A stretch of 64,000 nt of DNA, taken from Longilinea arvoryzae (GTDB lineage: Bacteria > Chloroflexota > Anaerolineae > Anaerolineales > Anaerolineaceae). This document shows, piece by piece, positions 19,318-27,179 of the stretch. The stretch is taken from contig NZ_DF967972.1 in NCBI RefSeq assembly GCF_001050235.1, positions 3,748,724 through 3,812,723 on the forward strand, written 5' to 3'. The translations under genes and the position numbers were made by a program. The notes under the pieces are model-generated. The model worked only from the letters and a program-made list of their open reading frames with translations, had not been told where the DNA came from and searched no databases. The number at the start of each line of letters is the position of its first letter. Position 1 is the first letter of the stretch.

Positions 19318-20051
19318 AAACAATCATTGTCATTCCCACCTATAACGAAGCGGAGAATCTACCCAAAATAGTCTCCGCTTTATTTGCTCTACCGGACGCC
19401 GCCGTAGACCTGTTGATCGTCGACGATAACAGTCCGGATGGAACGGGAGCCATTGCCGACAAATTGTGCATCGAGACTGCCGGACGCGTTCAGGTGCTGC
19501 ACCGCGCCGGGAAAATGGGACTGGGTTCCGCCTACATTCAGGGTTTCAAACGCGCCATCGAACTGGGCGCCGATGCAATTGGGCAGATGGACGCCGATTT
19601 CTCGCATCCCGTGGAAAAGATCCCCGAAATGATCCACACCCTGTCCGGCTGCGATGTCGTGCTGGGTTCGCGGTATGTCGCCGGCGGCAAGCTGGATGAA
19701 AATTGGCCGTTCTGGCGTAAGGGCCTTTCCGCTTTTGGCAATTTCTACTCGCGCACTATTTTGGGCCTGCACATCCTGGATGTCACCGGCGGTTTCCGCA
19801 TCTGGAAGCGCGAGACGCTGCAGGGTATGCCGCTCGAACGCATTCGCTCGAACGGTTATGTCTTTCAGGTTGAAATGGCCTACGTCGCCACCCTGCTGGG
19901 CTATCGGTTCCAGGAAATTCCCATTTATTTCGCCGATCGCCGCTGGGGACAGTCGAAGATGTCGTTCCGCATCCAAATCGAAGCCGCCCTGCGCGTCTGG
20001 CAGCTTCCGGGCATGTACCACGATCTGAAGAAGAACGTCGCCTTAACCTGA
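19314..20051 (+). CDS. Polyprenol-phosphate mannosyltransferase-like GT2 enzyme
   Basis: 245 residues, a lone GT-A domain. Nucleotide site IVIPTYNEAENLPKIV (residues 5-20), VDDNSPDGTG (about 39-48), metal site QMDADFSHP (about 90-98) and acceptor block SRYVAGG. This is the pattern of dolichol/polyprenol monophosphomannose synthases without C-terminal membrane helices (type III). It would transfer a sugar from GDP-mannose or a similar donor to polyprenyl phosphate at the inner membrane face. The start is TTG at 19314 within the stop of the regulator gene, so translation is coupled. Confidence 0.88.
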   Translation: MKTIIVIPTYNEAENLPKIVSALFALPDAAVDLLIVDDNSPDGTGAIADKLCIETAGRVQVLHRAGKMGLGSAYIQGFKRAIELGADAIGQMDADFSHPVEKIPEMIHTLSGCDVVLGSRYVAGGKLDENWPFWRKGLSAFGNFYSRTILGLHILDVTGGFRIWKRETLQGMPLERIRSNGYVFQVEMAYVATLLGYRFQEIPIYFADRRWGQSKMSFRIQIEAALRVWQLPGMYHDLKKNVALT

Positions 20052-20079
20052 GACTGCACGCTAAATGAATCTTCTGGAG

Positions 20080-20112
20080 AAGGGCAATTTTGTTTATAAT
20101 TGCCCTTTCTTT
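20080..20112 (+). terminator. Intrinsic terminator after the GT2 gene
   Basis: A 10-bp stem AAGGGCAATT / AATTGCCCTT (20080-20089 with 20098-20107) is followed by TCTTTT. Confidence 0.8.
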
Positions 20113-20188
20113 TATTACCGGATTTGCCGGCCCGCAGGGCAGCCCATTCCCGGCTGCCCCCGTATTCAGGTCCTTAATGGTGTGAGTA

Positions 20189-20908
20189 TTGGAAACGGAA
20201 GAACGAATTAATCCTTCAAACAGACCCTTCTCGACGGGCATTCGCGACTGCCTGCCGGTGGTGCTGGGTTACCTGGCCATCGGTCTGGCTTTCGGCGTGG
20301 TGGGCCGCACGGCCGGACTGAGCGTTTTGGAAGTCTTCTTACTGTCGACTTTCCTGTACGCGGGTTCGGCCCAATTTATTTTCGCCAGCATGGCCGCCGC
20401 AGCTTCTCCGTTGGTTGTCATCGTTCTGACCATATTTCTGGTCAATATTCGCCATTCGCTTTACAGCGCGGCCCTGGCGCCGCATCTGGGCCGCCAGTCC
20501 CTCTGGAAAAACATCCTCATCGGAGCCGAAACGACCGATGAAACTTTCGCCCTGACCACCAGCCTCCTGGCCAAAGGCCGCACGGCCGATCCGGCCTGGC
20601 TGTTCGGCATCAACCTGACCGCGCAGTTTAGTTGGGTGGCGGCCACCACGCTCGGCGCTCTGCTGGGGCAGACTGTCTCGAACGTCGGCTCGCTGGGCCT
20701 CGATTATGCGCTCACCGCCATGTTCGCCGCGCTGATGGTGCTGCAAATTGCCAACCATCCGCGGCTGCGCACGGCGGTGGTAGTCGCGGCGTTGGCCGCG
20801 CTGGTCGCCGTAGGCGGTTCGCTGCTCATCCCCGCTGGTTGGGCCATGCTCATCGCGGCCCTGATGGCCGCCAGCGCTGGCCTGGCGTTGGAAGGAAAAA
20901 GCGCATGA
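20189..20908 (+). CDS. azlC: AzlC-type branched-chain amino acid exporter, large subunit
   Basis: 239 residues with about seven membrane helices. LPVVLGYLAIGLAFGVVGRTAGLS, FLYAGSAQFIF and VNIRHSLYSAALAPHL are AzlC hallmarks. With the small AzlD partner it exports branched-chain amino acids in characterised bacteria. The start is a TTG at 20189 with a poor RBS; no better start lies before the first helix. The stop codon overlaps the azlD start by 4 bases. Confidence 0.9.
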   Translation: METEERINPSNRPFSTGIRDCLPVVLGYLAIGLAFGVVGRTAGLSVLEVFLLSTFLYAGSAQFIFASMAAAASPLVVIVLTIFLVNIRHSLYSAALAPHLGRQSLWKNILIGAETTDETFALTTSLLAKGRTADPAWLFGINLTAQFSWVAATTLGALLGQTVSNVGSLGLDYALTAMFAALMVLQIANHPRLRTAVVVAALAALVAVGGSLLIPAGWAMLIAALMAASAGLALEGKSA

Positions 20909-21234
20909 GCGTTCGCCCCTGGATTTTGATGCTCATTCTGGCTTCCGCGGCGGTGACCTTTATTCCGCGCGTGCTGCCGCTGGCGCTGCTCAGCCGTTTC
21001 AATTTACCAAAATGGCTGATCCGTTGGCTGGGTTATGTGCCCATCGCCGTGCTGGCCGCGTTGCTGGCCCAATCGGTGCTTTTGGCAAACGGTTCGATCG
21101 ATTTGTCATTCCATAATCTGGCCCTGGTGGCCGTGGTACCCACCCTGCTGGTGGCGCTGCGCACCCGCAGCCTGATCTGGACGGTGCTGACCGGCGTGGC
21201 GAGCATGGCGCTGCTGCGCTTATTCCTGGGGTAA
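20905..21234 (+). CDS. azlD: AzlD-type small subunit of the branched-chain amino acid exporter
   Basis: 109 residues with four membrane helices, beginning MSVRPWILMLILASAAVTFI and containing TFIPRVLPLALLSRF and WLGYVPIAVLAALL, typical of AzlD. The ATG at 20905 overlaps the azlC stop codon and has GAAGGA upstream. It is always paired with AzlC. Confidence 0.9.
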   Translation: MSVRPWILMLILASAAVTFIPRVLPLALLSRFNLPKWLIRWLGYVPIAVLAALLAQSVLLANGSIDLSFHNLALVAVVPTLLVALRTRSLIWTVLTGVASMALLRLFLG

Positions 21235-21269
21235 GAAGAACGGTACGGTCAAATAAACGCGAACGAAGA

Positions 21270-22112
21270 TTATTTGGCTGTTTCGCGATAGACGCACACC
21301 AGCCGGGCCCATTCCGCCAGGCTGAGGGTTTCAGCGCGCCGCATCGGGTCGATTTCTGCGGCCGCCAACATCTGGGCGGCCTTTTCAGGCGCCCAATGCA
21401 GCCCGGCCGAAAGGGTGTTGCGTAGCGTCTTACGTTTTTGCGCGAAACCCATCTTGGCCAGGCGAAAAAAGTCGTTCAACTGGTCATTCGGGATGCGGGG
21501 TTCGGGATACAAATCCACCCGCAGGACCATCGAATCGACGTTGGGCGGCGGGTAGAAAGCGCCGGCCGGAATGCGCGCCACCGGGCGCGGTTCACCGTAA
21601 ACCTGCACGCTCAAAGCCAGCAGGCTCAAATCGCCGGGTTTGGCGCAAATTCGATCGGCCACTTCCTTCTGCATGGTCAGCACCAGGCGGGAGGGCCTGA
21701 CGGGCGCCTCGAGCAGGTGACGAATGACGGCGGAGGTAATGTAGTAGGGAATGTTGGCCACCACAAGGTAACCGGGATCGCTCACCAGCGCGGGAATGTT
21801 TTGTTCCAAAATATCCCCGTGGAGAATGGTCACATTTTTCTCCGCCGACAACACTTCCTGCAGCGCCGGGATCAGATTCTGATCCAATTCGACGGCCACA
21901 ACCCGGTCTGCCGCGCGCGCCAGATGGCGCGTCAGGCTGCCCAATCCGGGCCCGATTTCCAACACGGTTGCCTGGGCAGGGATCTCCGCCGCCGCGACGA
22001 CCTTTTCCAGGGCTGCTTCGTCCAACAAGAAATTCTGTCCCAGGCTTTTCCTGGCGGATAGGCCGTACTTGCGCATCAACGCCGGAACGGAAAGTTCCGC
22101 TGATTTCGTCAT
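21270..22112 (-). CDS. rsmA: 16S rRNA dimethyladenosine transferase RsmA/KsgA
   Basis: 280 residues. SAM site VLEIGPGLGSLT (about residues 50-61), acidic loop AVELDQNL, and catalytic motif NIPYYITS (about 127-134; family NLPYxxS) are intact; the N-terminal KSLGQNFLLD is the KsgA hallmark. It methylates two adjacent adenosines in helix 45 of 16S rRNA. The ATG at 22112 overlaps the stop codon of the YabE-like gene by 4 bases; a longer frame upstream is not KsgA-like. The yabE-ksgA neighbourhood is also known from Bacillus. Confidence 0.95.
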   Translation of the reverse strand: MTKSAELSVPALMRKYGLSARKSLGQNFLLDEAALEKVVAAAEIPAQATVLEIGPGLGSLTRHLARAADRVVAVELDQNLIPALQEVLSAEKNVTILHGDILEQNIPALVSDPGYLVVANIPYYITSAVIRHLLEAPVRPSRLVLTMQKEVADRICAKPGDLSLLALSVQVYGEPRPVARIPAGAFYPPPNVDSMVLRVDLYPEPRIPNDQLNDFFRLAKMGFAQKRKTLRNTLSAGLHWAPEKAAQMLAAAEIDPMRRAETLSLAEWARLVCVYRETAK

Positions 22113-23491
22113 GGAAGCCTCACAGGTACATAGGATGGCACCGGGGTCAGAAAATACATGGTCACATTTTGCGACCAGGGCACATAATCGGCATCGCTGT
22201 AGGCCACGTCCACCCAGTAGCCGGTCATGCCGCCCGTATCGGCCACAACGGCCACGCCGTAGCCCGGAATATACACGCGCGCGCCGACCAGCAGGCCGTA
22301 CCAGGCCCGCGGCACGGCGATGACGCCTTTTTGCACTTTCATGCCGCTGGCCGTGCCCGAATAACAACGGGTGCCGCCCGACCGGCAGGGCGAATACGAG
22401 GTCACGTAAACGTTGACCGCGCGGTAATATTCCAAATTACCTTGATCGGTCTGGACGGTCTTGATCTCGATCTTGGTGCCCAAACCAACGGTTTGTTCCT
22501 GGGCCTCCTGGGCCACCCACTCGCCATCTGAATTGCGCGCGACTTCCTGACCGTCCTCGAAGCGCACCCGTTCGCGGGAGACTTTTATACCCAGCACGCC
22601 CGGCACGATGACCTGGCGTTGGTCGAGCGCCACCTGATCGGAATTTTCATACCGGGTGGTATACGGAATCGACGTTTGTTTCAAATCCAGCTCTTCGCGG
22701 ACGCGTACCACGCGCAGGTTCCCGTCCGCGGGCAGAGGTTGGTCTTCGGCAGGTTGGCTGTAATCCAACCCCTGCAGGGAGATGCCCGCTTCCGCCAGCG
22801 CGTCGCCGACGTTTTGGGCGGCGGAGCGCGCGATGACCTCATTTCCATCCACCTGGATGGTCAATTCCATCGCACGGCGCAAAACAGCGTCGACTGGGCC
22901 GTTCAGGGGTGTTTCCGCCGCCGGCGTCAGCCGGTCGGCCGGTTCCAGAAGGATGCCGGCCTCAGCCAGGGCTTCTCCCAGCGTCGCCGCGCCGGACGTG
23001 ATTTGCTGCCGCGAAGCGTCGATCTGAAGATCAATGGTCTGTGCGCGGCGCACCTGCAGCGCCAGGTTCGCGCCCGGCGCCAGTTTCTGCTGCGGCTGAA
23101 CCTGTTCGCCGTTCGCCCAAATTCGATCCTGCGCGTTCAACGGCACGCCCGCATCCGATAACAAATCCGCCGCCGTGAGATCAGCCGAGACCCACTGACT
23201 TGTCTCGCCGCCGGGCAGCACCTGAAGGCTGATATCGCGCGCGCGGGTAATTTCGATCCGGGCGCCCTCTTTCAGCCATGTTCCTGTAGAGGGTTCCAAG
23301 ACATCGCCCTGCGCGAGCGTGATTCTGGCAGCCTGCAATGCCCCACCGACCGTCAACGCCCGCACCCGGGCCGGATGCTCTTCTCCATTGATGACAAAAG
23401 TGACCCGCCGCTGCGCCCCCAAAAATAGAATCAGAGCCGCCGCCAGCGCCACGCTAATGACTGTGAGAATGGTGATCTTTTTATGTCTCAT
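22109..23491 (-). CDS. YabE/Rpf-like cell-wall protein: ubiquitin-like (DUF348) repeats, G5 and 3D domains
   Basis: 460 residues. A membrane anchor (about residues 7-25) is followed by three DUF348-like units (about 28-75, 88-140, 152-235), a G5 domain (about 240-325, YTTRYENSDQVALDQRQVI and REVxFEDG-like strand) and a C-terminal 3D domain (about 365-455) with the three Asp positions in VVADTGG, YWVDVAYSD. 3D domains act as lytic transglycosylases in MltA and Rpf-like proteins, so peptidoglycan remodelling is likely. A TACAAT lies 9 bases before the ATG and no Shine-Dalgarno is seen, so the mRNA may be leaderless. Confidence 0.85.
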   Translation of the reverse strand: MRHKKITILTVISVALAAALILFLGAQRRVTFVINGEEHPARVRALTVGGALQAARITLAQGDVLEPSTGTWLKEGARIEITRARDISLQVLPGGETSQWVSADLTAADLLSDAGVPLNAQDRIWANGEQVQPQQKLAPGANLALQVRRAQTIDLQIDASRQQITSGAATLGEALAEAGILLEPADRLTPAAETPLNGPVDAVLRRAMELTIQVDGNEVIARSAAQNVGDALAEAGISLQGLDYSQPAEDQPLPADGNLRVVRVREELDLKQTSIPYTTRYENSDQVALDQRQVIVPGVLGIKVSRERVRFEDGQEVARNSDGEWVAQEAQEQTVGLGTKIEIKTVQTDQGNLEYYRAVNVYVTSYSPCRSGGTRCYSGTASGMKVQKGVIAVPRAWYGLLVGARVYIPGYGVAVVADTGGMTGYWVDVAYSDADYVPWSQNVTMYFLTPVPSYVPVRLP

Positions 23492-23500
23492 CTACGCGGC

Positions 23501-23506
23501 ATTGTA
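23501..23506 (-). promoter_or_regulatory. -10 box directly before the YabE-like gene
   Basis: TACAAT on the minus strand, ending 9 bases before the ATG at 23491. Transcription would start at or next to the start codon. No -35 hexamer is evident. Confidence 0.35.
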
Positions 23507-23554
23507 TCAGAAATATCCGATTCGTGCCCGCCAAGGCGGCCGCGCCCAAAACTG

Positions 23555-23584
23555 AAACAAAAACGCCCCGTTGATCGGGGCGTT
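23555..23584 (-). terminator. Intrinsic terminator of the tRNA-Phe transcript
   Basis: On the minus strand a 9-bp stem (23584-23576 with 23570-23562, loop ATCAA) is followed by a T-rich tract, 5 bases after the tRNA end. Confidence 0.88.
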
Positions 23585-23588
23585 CGTG

Positions 23589-23661
23589 TGCCGAGACACA
23601 GAATCGGACTGTGGACACTGCGATTTTCAGTCGCATGCTCTACCAACTGAGCTATCTCGGC
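23589..23661 (-). tRNA. tRNA-Phe (GAA)
   Basis: 73 bases folding as a full cloverleaf: acceptor GCCGAGA / TCTCGGC, D arm GCTC...GAGC, anticodon stem TGCGA / TCGCA with loop CTGAAAA (anticodon GAA), variable loop GTGTC, T stem CACAG / CTGTG. The discriminator base is A and CCA is not encoded. The T loop reads TCCGATT, so position 55 is C instead of the near-universal T (pseudouridine). Its own promoter and terminator flank it. Confidence 0.95.
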
Positions 23662-23685
23662 TTGCTCTTTGCAGAACGTGGAGGA

Positions 23686-23713
23686 ATTTTACCACGCTCC
23701 CCCCGGTTGTCAA
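23686..23713 (-). promoter_or_regulatory. Promoter of tRNA-Phe
   Basis: On the minus strand TTGACA (23713-23708), a 16-base spacer and TAAAAT (23691-23686). The predicted start is about 18 bases before the mature tRNA 5' end at 23661. Confidence 0.75.
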
Positions 23714-23755
23714 GAAAACTAAGCTTTTTGTAATGGCCGGCGGCAATCAAATCCT

Positions 23756-23784
23756 TTGACATAATTCAGGCGCACGGCTAAAAT
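23756..23784 (+). promoter_or_regulatory. Promoter of the coaE-cdaA-cdaR-der genes
   Basis: TTGACA at 23756-23761, a 17-base spacer and TAAAAT at 23779-23784. The -35 is a perfect consensus match. The predicted start near 23791 leaves a leader of about 36 bases that contains GGAG before the GTG at 23827. Confidence 0.8.
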
Positions 23785-23826
23785 GAATGGGGAAGGTTGT
23801 CAAACATCCGCCCTCGGAGTAAACAG

Positions 23827-24978
23827 GTGACGAAATGGGCTGGTAAGTATGTAATTGGTCTGACCGGTAATATCGGTACAGGCAAAAGCGTGGTGCGCAG
23901 GATGCTGGAACATCTGGGTGCTTATGGCATCGATGCTGACGCGCTCTCTCATCGCGCCATCGCTAAAGGCGCGCCCGGTTACCAACCCATCCTTTCGGCC
24001 TTTGGCAGTTGGATTCTGATGCCCGACGGCGAGATCGACCGCGTAAAATTGGGCCGGCTGGTCTTCAATGATCCAGACGCCCTTGTGACGCTCGAACGCA
24101 TCATTCACCCTCTGGTGAACCAGGCTGTGGGTTTCCTGGCCAAACGAGCCAGCCAGAAGGTTATCGTCATCGAAGCCATCAAGCTGCTCGAGTCGGCTCT
24201 GGTTGCAAACTGCGACAGCGTCTGGGTAACGTATGCATCTCCGCAGATTCAAATCGCCCGGCTGGTGCAAAAACGGCACATGACCGACGCCGACGCCCGC
24301 CAGCGCATCGCTGCCCAACCTCCCCAGGAAGAGAAGATCGCCGCGGCTACGGTCGTCATTCGCAATGAACTTGACTTCGAAGATACCTGGCGGCAGGTGT
24401 CGAATGCCTGGCAGAAGTTCATTCCCGAAGACCTGCAGGCCGCGCCAGCCCCGGCTCAGGAAGCCCGCCCTGCTGCCCGCCTGCAAGGCCAGATCAGCGT
24501 CCGGCGCGGCCGCCCGCGCGATTCCGAAGAGATTGCCGCCATCTTCAACCGCCTGAGTAAAAACGGCACTCAGTTGACGCGCGATGATATCATGGCGGCT
24601 TTTGGGGAAAAGGCCTTTTTGGTGCTGCAAACCGGCAATCAGACTGCTGGAGTGATGGGCTGGCAGGTTGAAAATCTGGTCGCCCGGGCAACGGACATTT
24701 ACATCGATCCCGCCGTGCCGGCCGAACAGGCGATCTCCGCCTTTATCAAAGAAATGGAACGTTCCTCGCGCGATCTGCAATGCGAGGCATCGCTGGTTTT
24801 CGTCCCGAAAGAACTCGCCACGCTCGACAGTGTCTGGCAAAGCCTGGGCTACGAGCCGCGGGAAGCCTCGAGCCTGGGCGTTCAGGCCTGGCAGGAAGCA
24901 GCCGAAGAAACCAAAGTAGCCAACACCGTGTTGTTTTTCAAGCAGCTCCGCCAGGACCGCGTTTTGAGGCCAATTTAG
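23827..24978 (+). CDS. coaE: Dephospho-CoA kinase fused to a C-terminal GNAT-like domain
   Basis: 383 residues, nearly twice a normal CoaE. Residues about 5-200 are dephospho-CoA kinase: P-loop GLTGNIGTGKS, IDADALSH and RxKLGxxVF-like DRVKLGRLVFNDP with LERIIHP; it would make CoA from dephospho-CoA and ATP. After a Pro/Ala linker (APAPAQEARPAAR) residues about 225-370 look like a GNAT domain (ISVRRGRPRDSEEIAAIFNR ... LGYEPRE), but the acetyl-CoA pyrophosphate loop is degenerate. GTG 23827 is chosen because GGAG lies 7 bases upstream; TTG 23797 would add ten residues. The promoter directly upstream serves this operon. Confidence 0.85.
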   Translation: MTKWAGKYVIGLTGNIGTGKSVVRRMLEHLGAYGIDADALSHRAIAKGAPGYQPILSAFGSWILMPDGEIDRVKLGRLVFNDPDALVTLERIIHPLVNQAVGFLAKRASQKVIVIEAIKLLESALVANCDSVWVTYASPQIQIARLVQKRHMTDADARQRIAAQPPQEEKIAAATVVIRNELDFEDTWRQVSNAWQKFIPEDLQAAPAPAQEARPAARLQGQISVRRGRPRDSEEIAAIFNRLSKNGTQLTRDDIMAAFGEKAFLVLQTGNQTAGVMGWQVENLVARATDIYIDPAVPAEQAISAFIKEMERSSRDLQCEASLVFVPKELATLDSVWQSLGYEPREASSLGVQAWQEAAEETKVANTVLFFKQLRQDRVLRPI

Positions 24979-25031
24979 TTCCCCTTATCTGTGAAATACA
25001 CCTGTTTATTTTCGAATGAAATGAGTAGCAA

Positions 25032-25910
25032 GTGGCTGACCTGCTGAATGAAATTATCTTTATTTTTCAACGCCTGACCTGGTTGAGCCTGCTTGACCTG
25101 GCCCTGGTCACCCTTGTGTTTTTCGTCATCTTGATGGTGCTGCGGGATACCCAGGCCAACGTGCTGATGCGCGGCGTGGTGCTGGTGGTCATCTTCCTGA
25201 CCGTGCTGACCAGCCTGGTCAATCTGCCCGCATTTTCCTGGCTCATCAAGACCACCCTGCCGGCTTTGCTGCTGGCTATTCCGGTCATTTTTGCGCCTGA
25301 AATCCGGCGCGGGCTCGAGCGGCTTGGCCGCGCCGGTTACAGCAACCTTTTCAACCGGCGGGATGAAGCTGCCGTTCAGGCCATGCAACAGACCATCAAA
25401 GCCGTTGTCACCGCCTGTGCCCGTTTATCCGCCCGCCAGCATGGCGCTTTGATCATTCTGCAGCGCGCCGACGGCCTGCAAGAATACGTGCGAACCGGCG
25501 TTCACCTCAGCGCGCGCGTCACGCCTGAATTGCTGCTGCAGATCTTCTATCCCAACACCCCGCTGCATGATGGGGCGGTTATCATCGCTGACAACCGCAT
25601 CGTAGCCGCCGCCTGCGTCATGCCGCTCTCCTCCAGCGGAATTCTCAACCGGTCTCCCGAACGTCAGATGGGCCTTCGTCACCGGGCTGCATTGGGCAGT
25701 TCCGAAGCCTCGGACGCAATCTCGGTGGTGGTGTCCGAACAAACCGGCGCCATTTCCATCGCCCACAACGGCCGCATGATCCGCCGCCTGGACAGCGAAC
25801 GCCTGGAGAACATTTTGCTGGCGTTCTACCAACCTTCCGAAGAACAGGGCGTTTCCCTGTTCGTACGCATTTCGCATTGGCTGGACTTTCTACGCCGTCC
25901 GGAGGATTAA
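25032..25910 (+). CDS. cdaA: Diadenylate cyclase CdaA
   Basis: 292 residues. Three membrane helices occupy residues about 15-95, followed by the DAC domain with HDGAVIIADNRI (DGA motif, about residue 178) and MGLRHRAALGSSEASD (RHR motif, about 215). It condenses two ATP to cyclic di-AMP at the membrane. The start is a GTG at 25032. It is followed 3 bases later by its usual partner cdaR. Glucosamine mutase glmM, often the third gene of this set, is replaced here by der. Confidence 0.93.
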   Translation: MADLLNEIIFIFQRLTWLSLLDLALVTLVFFVILMVLRDTQANVLMRGVVLVVIFLTVLTSLVNLPAFSWLIKTTLPALLLAIPVIFAPEIRRGLERLGRAGYSNLFNRRDEAAVQAMQQTIKAVVTACARLSARQHGALIILQRADGLQEYVRTGVHLSARVTPELLLQIFYPNTPLHDGAVIIADNRIVAAACVMPLSSSGILNRSPERQMGLRHRAALGSSEASDAISVVVSEQTGAISIAHNGRMIRRLDSERLENILLAFYQPSEEQGVSLFVRISHWLDFLRRPED

Positions 25911-25913
25911 GCG

Positions 25914-27155
25914 GTGACTGTATTGCAACGTTTGTTAAAATACTTCCCCACCTTCCTCACCGCGCTGGTTCTGGCCATGGCGGTCTGGATCTCCGCGGTT
26001 ACCTCGACGGATCCCACCGAGGAGAGCCAATTTTCACAGCCCATTCCCATCGAGGTGATCGGCCTCGATCCAGGATTGATGATCACCAACGAACCGGCGG
26101 ATCAAATCAATGTGATTCTGAGCGCGCCGCGCTCGATCTGGAACGAATTGAACGCGGATCCGTCCGCCATCCACGCGGTCGTCGATCTGTCCGGTCTCGA
26201 ACCGGGCAGCCATTCGGTCGCGATCCAGGTCCAGGTCAATCTGCGGCCGGTTAAAATTGTATCCAGCACTCCGCGGTCCGTTACGGTCACCCTTGAACGT
26301 CTCACGACGCGGAGTGTCCCCATTAACCTGGTCACAAGCGGCGACCCTGCCATCGGGTATCAGGCGGGTCTGCCCACGCTCAGTCAAACTAGCGCGGTCG
26401 TCAGCGGCCCGGCTTCGCAGGTCGAACGCGTCCAGAAGGTCGAAGCTACGTTGGATCTGTCCCAGGTATTCGAGAACATCAATCGCACCATCACCCTGCA
26501 AGCGTTGGATGCCAACGGCTCGCCTATCGGTGGATTGACGCTGACCCCCGACCGCGTGACGGTCACCCTGCCCATCAACCAGAAAGGCGGTTATCGCAAC
26601 GTGGTGGTCAAGGTGGTGACGAGCGGTGAGATCGCCAGCGGGTACCGGCTTACCAATATTTCTGTGTTCCCGGCCGCGGTCACCGTTTTCTCCAGCGACC
26701 CGACCGTGATCTCCAACCTGCCGGGTTACGTGGAAACCATGCCGCTCGATCTTTCGAACGTGAAGGACGATCTGGATATCTCCCTGCCGTTGAACCTTCC
26801 GGCGGGCGTTACCGTGGTGGGCGACCAGACCGTGTTGGTGCGGGTGGGTATTGCCGCCATTCAAAGCAGCCTGCCGCTTTCCAACCAGAAGATTTCCGTC
26901 GTTGGACTGGCTCCCAATATGAAAGCGACTCTCTCACCCGAGACTGTCGATTTGATTCTCTCCGGACCACTGCCGCTGCTGGATGCACTCAAGGAAGGGG
27001 ATGTAACCATCAGTTTGGATGTAACCGGATTATCCCTGGGCACTTACCAACTCGAACCCAAGATCGAGGTCTCGATCGCCGAAATTAAGGTAGAATCGGT
27101 ACTCCCGGGGACTATTGAAGTGACAATTACCTACGCGCCCAGATCTACCCCGTAG
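25914..27155 (+). CDS. cdaR: CdaR/YbbR-domain regulator of CdaA
   Basis: 413 residues. One N-terminal membrane helix (about 10-30, LLKYFPTFLTALVLAMAVWI) is followed by four YbbR repeats on the outer side; repeat borders can be seen at QPIPIEVIGLDPGLMI, RSVPINLVTSGDPA, RNVVVKVVTSGEIA and SNQKISVVGLAPNMKA, each ending in a P-x-S/T-V-x-V-T strand. CdaR binds and tunes CdaA in firmicutes. Start GTG 25914, with GGAGG upstream inside the end of cdaA. Confidence 0.9.
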   Translation: MTVLQRLLKYFPTFLTALVLAMAVWISAVTSTDPTEESQFSQPIPIEVIGLDPGLMITNEPADQINVILSAPRSIWNELNADPSAIHAVVDLSGLEPGSHSVAIQVQVNLRPVKIVSSTPRSVTVTLERLTTRSVPINLVTSGDPAIGYQAGLPTLSQTSAVVSGPASQVERVQKVEATLDLSQVFENINRTITLQALDANGSPIGGLTLTPDRVTVTLPINQKGGYRNVVVKVVTSGEIASGYRLTNISVFPAAVTVFSSDPTVISNLPGYVETMPLDLSNVKDDLDISLPLNLPAGVTVVGDQTVLVRVGIAAIQSSLPLSNQKISVVGLAPNMKATLSPETVDLILSGPLPLLDALKEGDVTISLDVTGLSLGTYQLEPKIEVSIAEIKVESVLPGTIEVTITYAPRSTP

Positions 27156-27179
27156 CGTCGATAGTGAAAGCAGGAAAAA

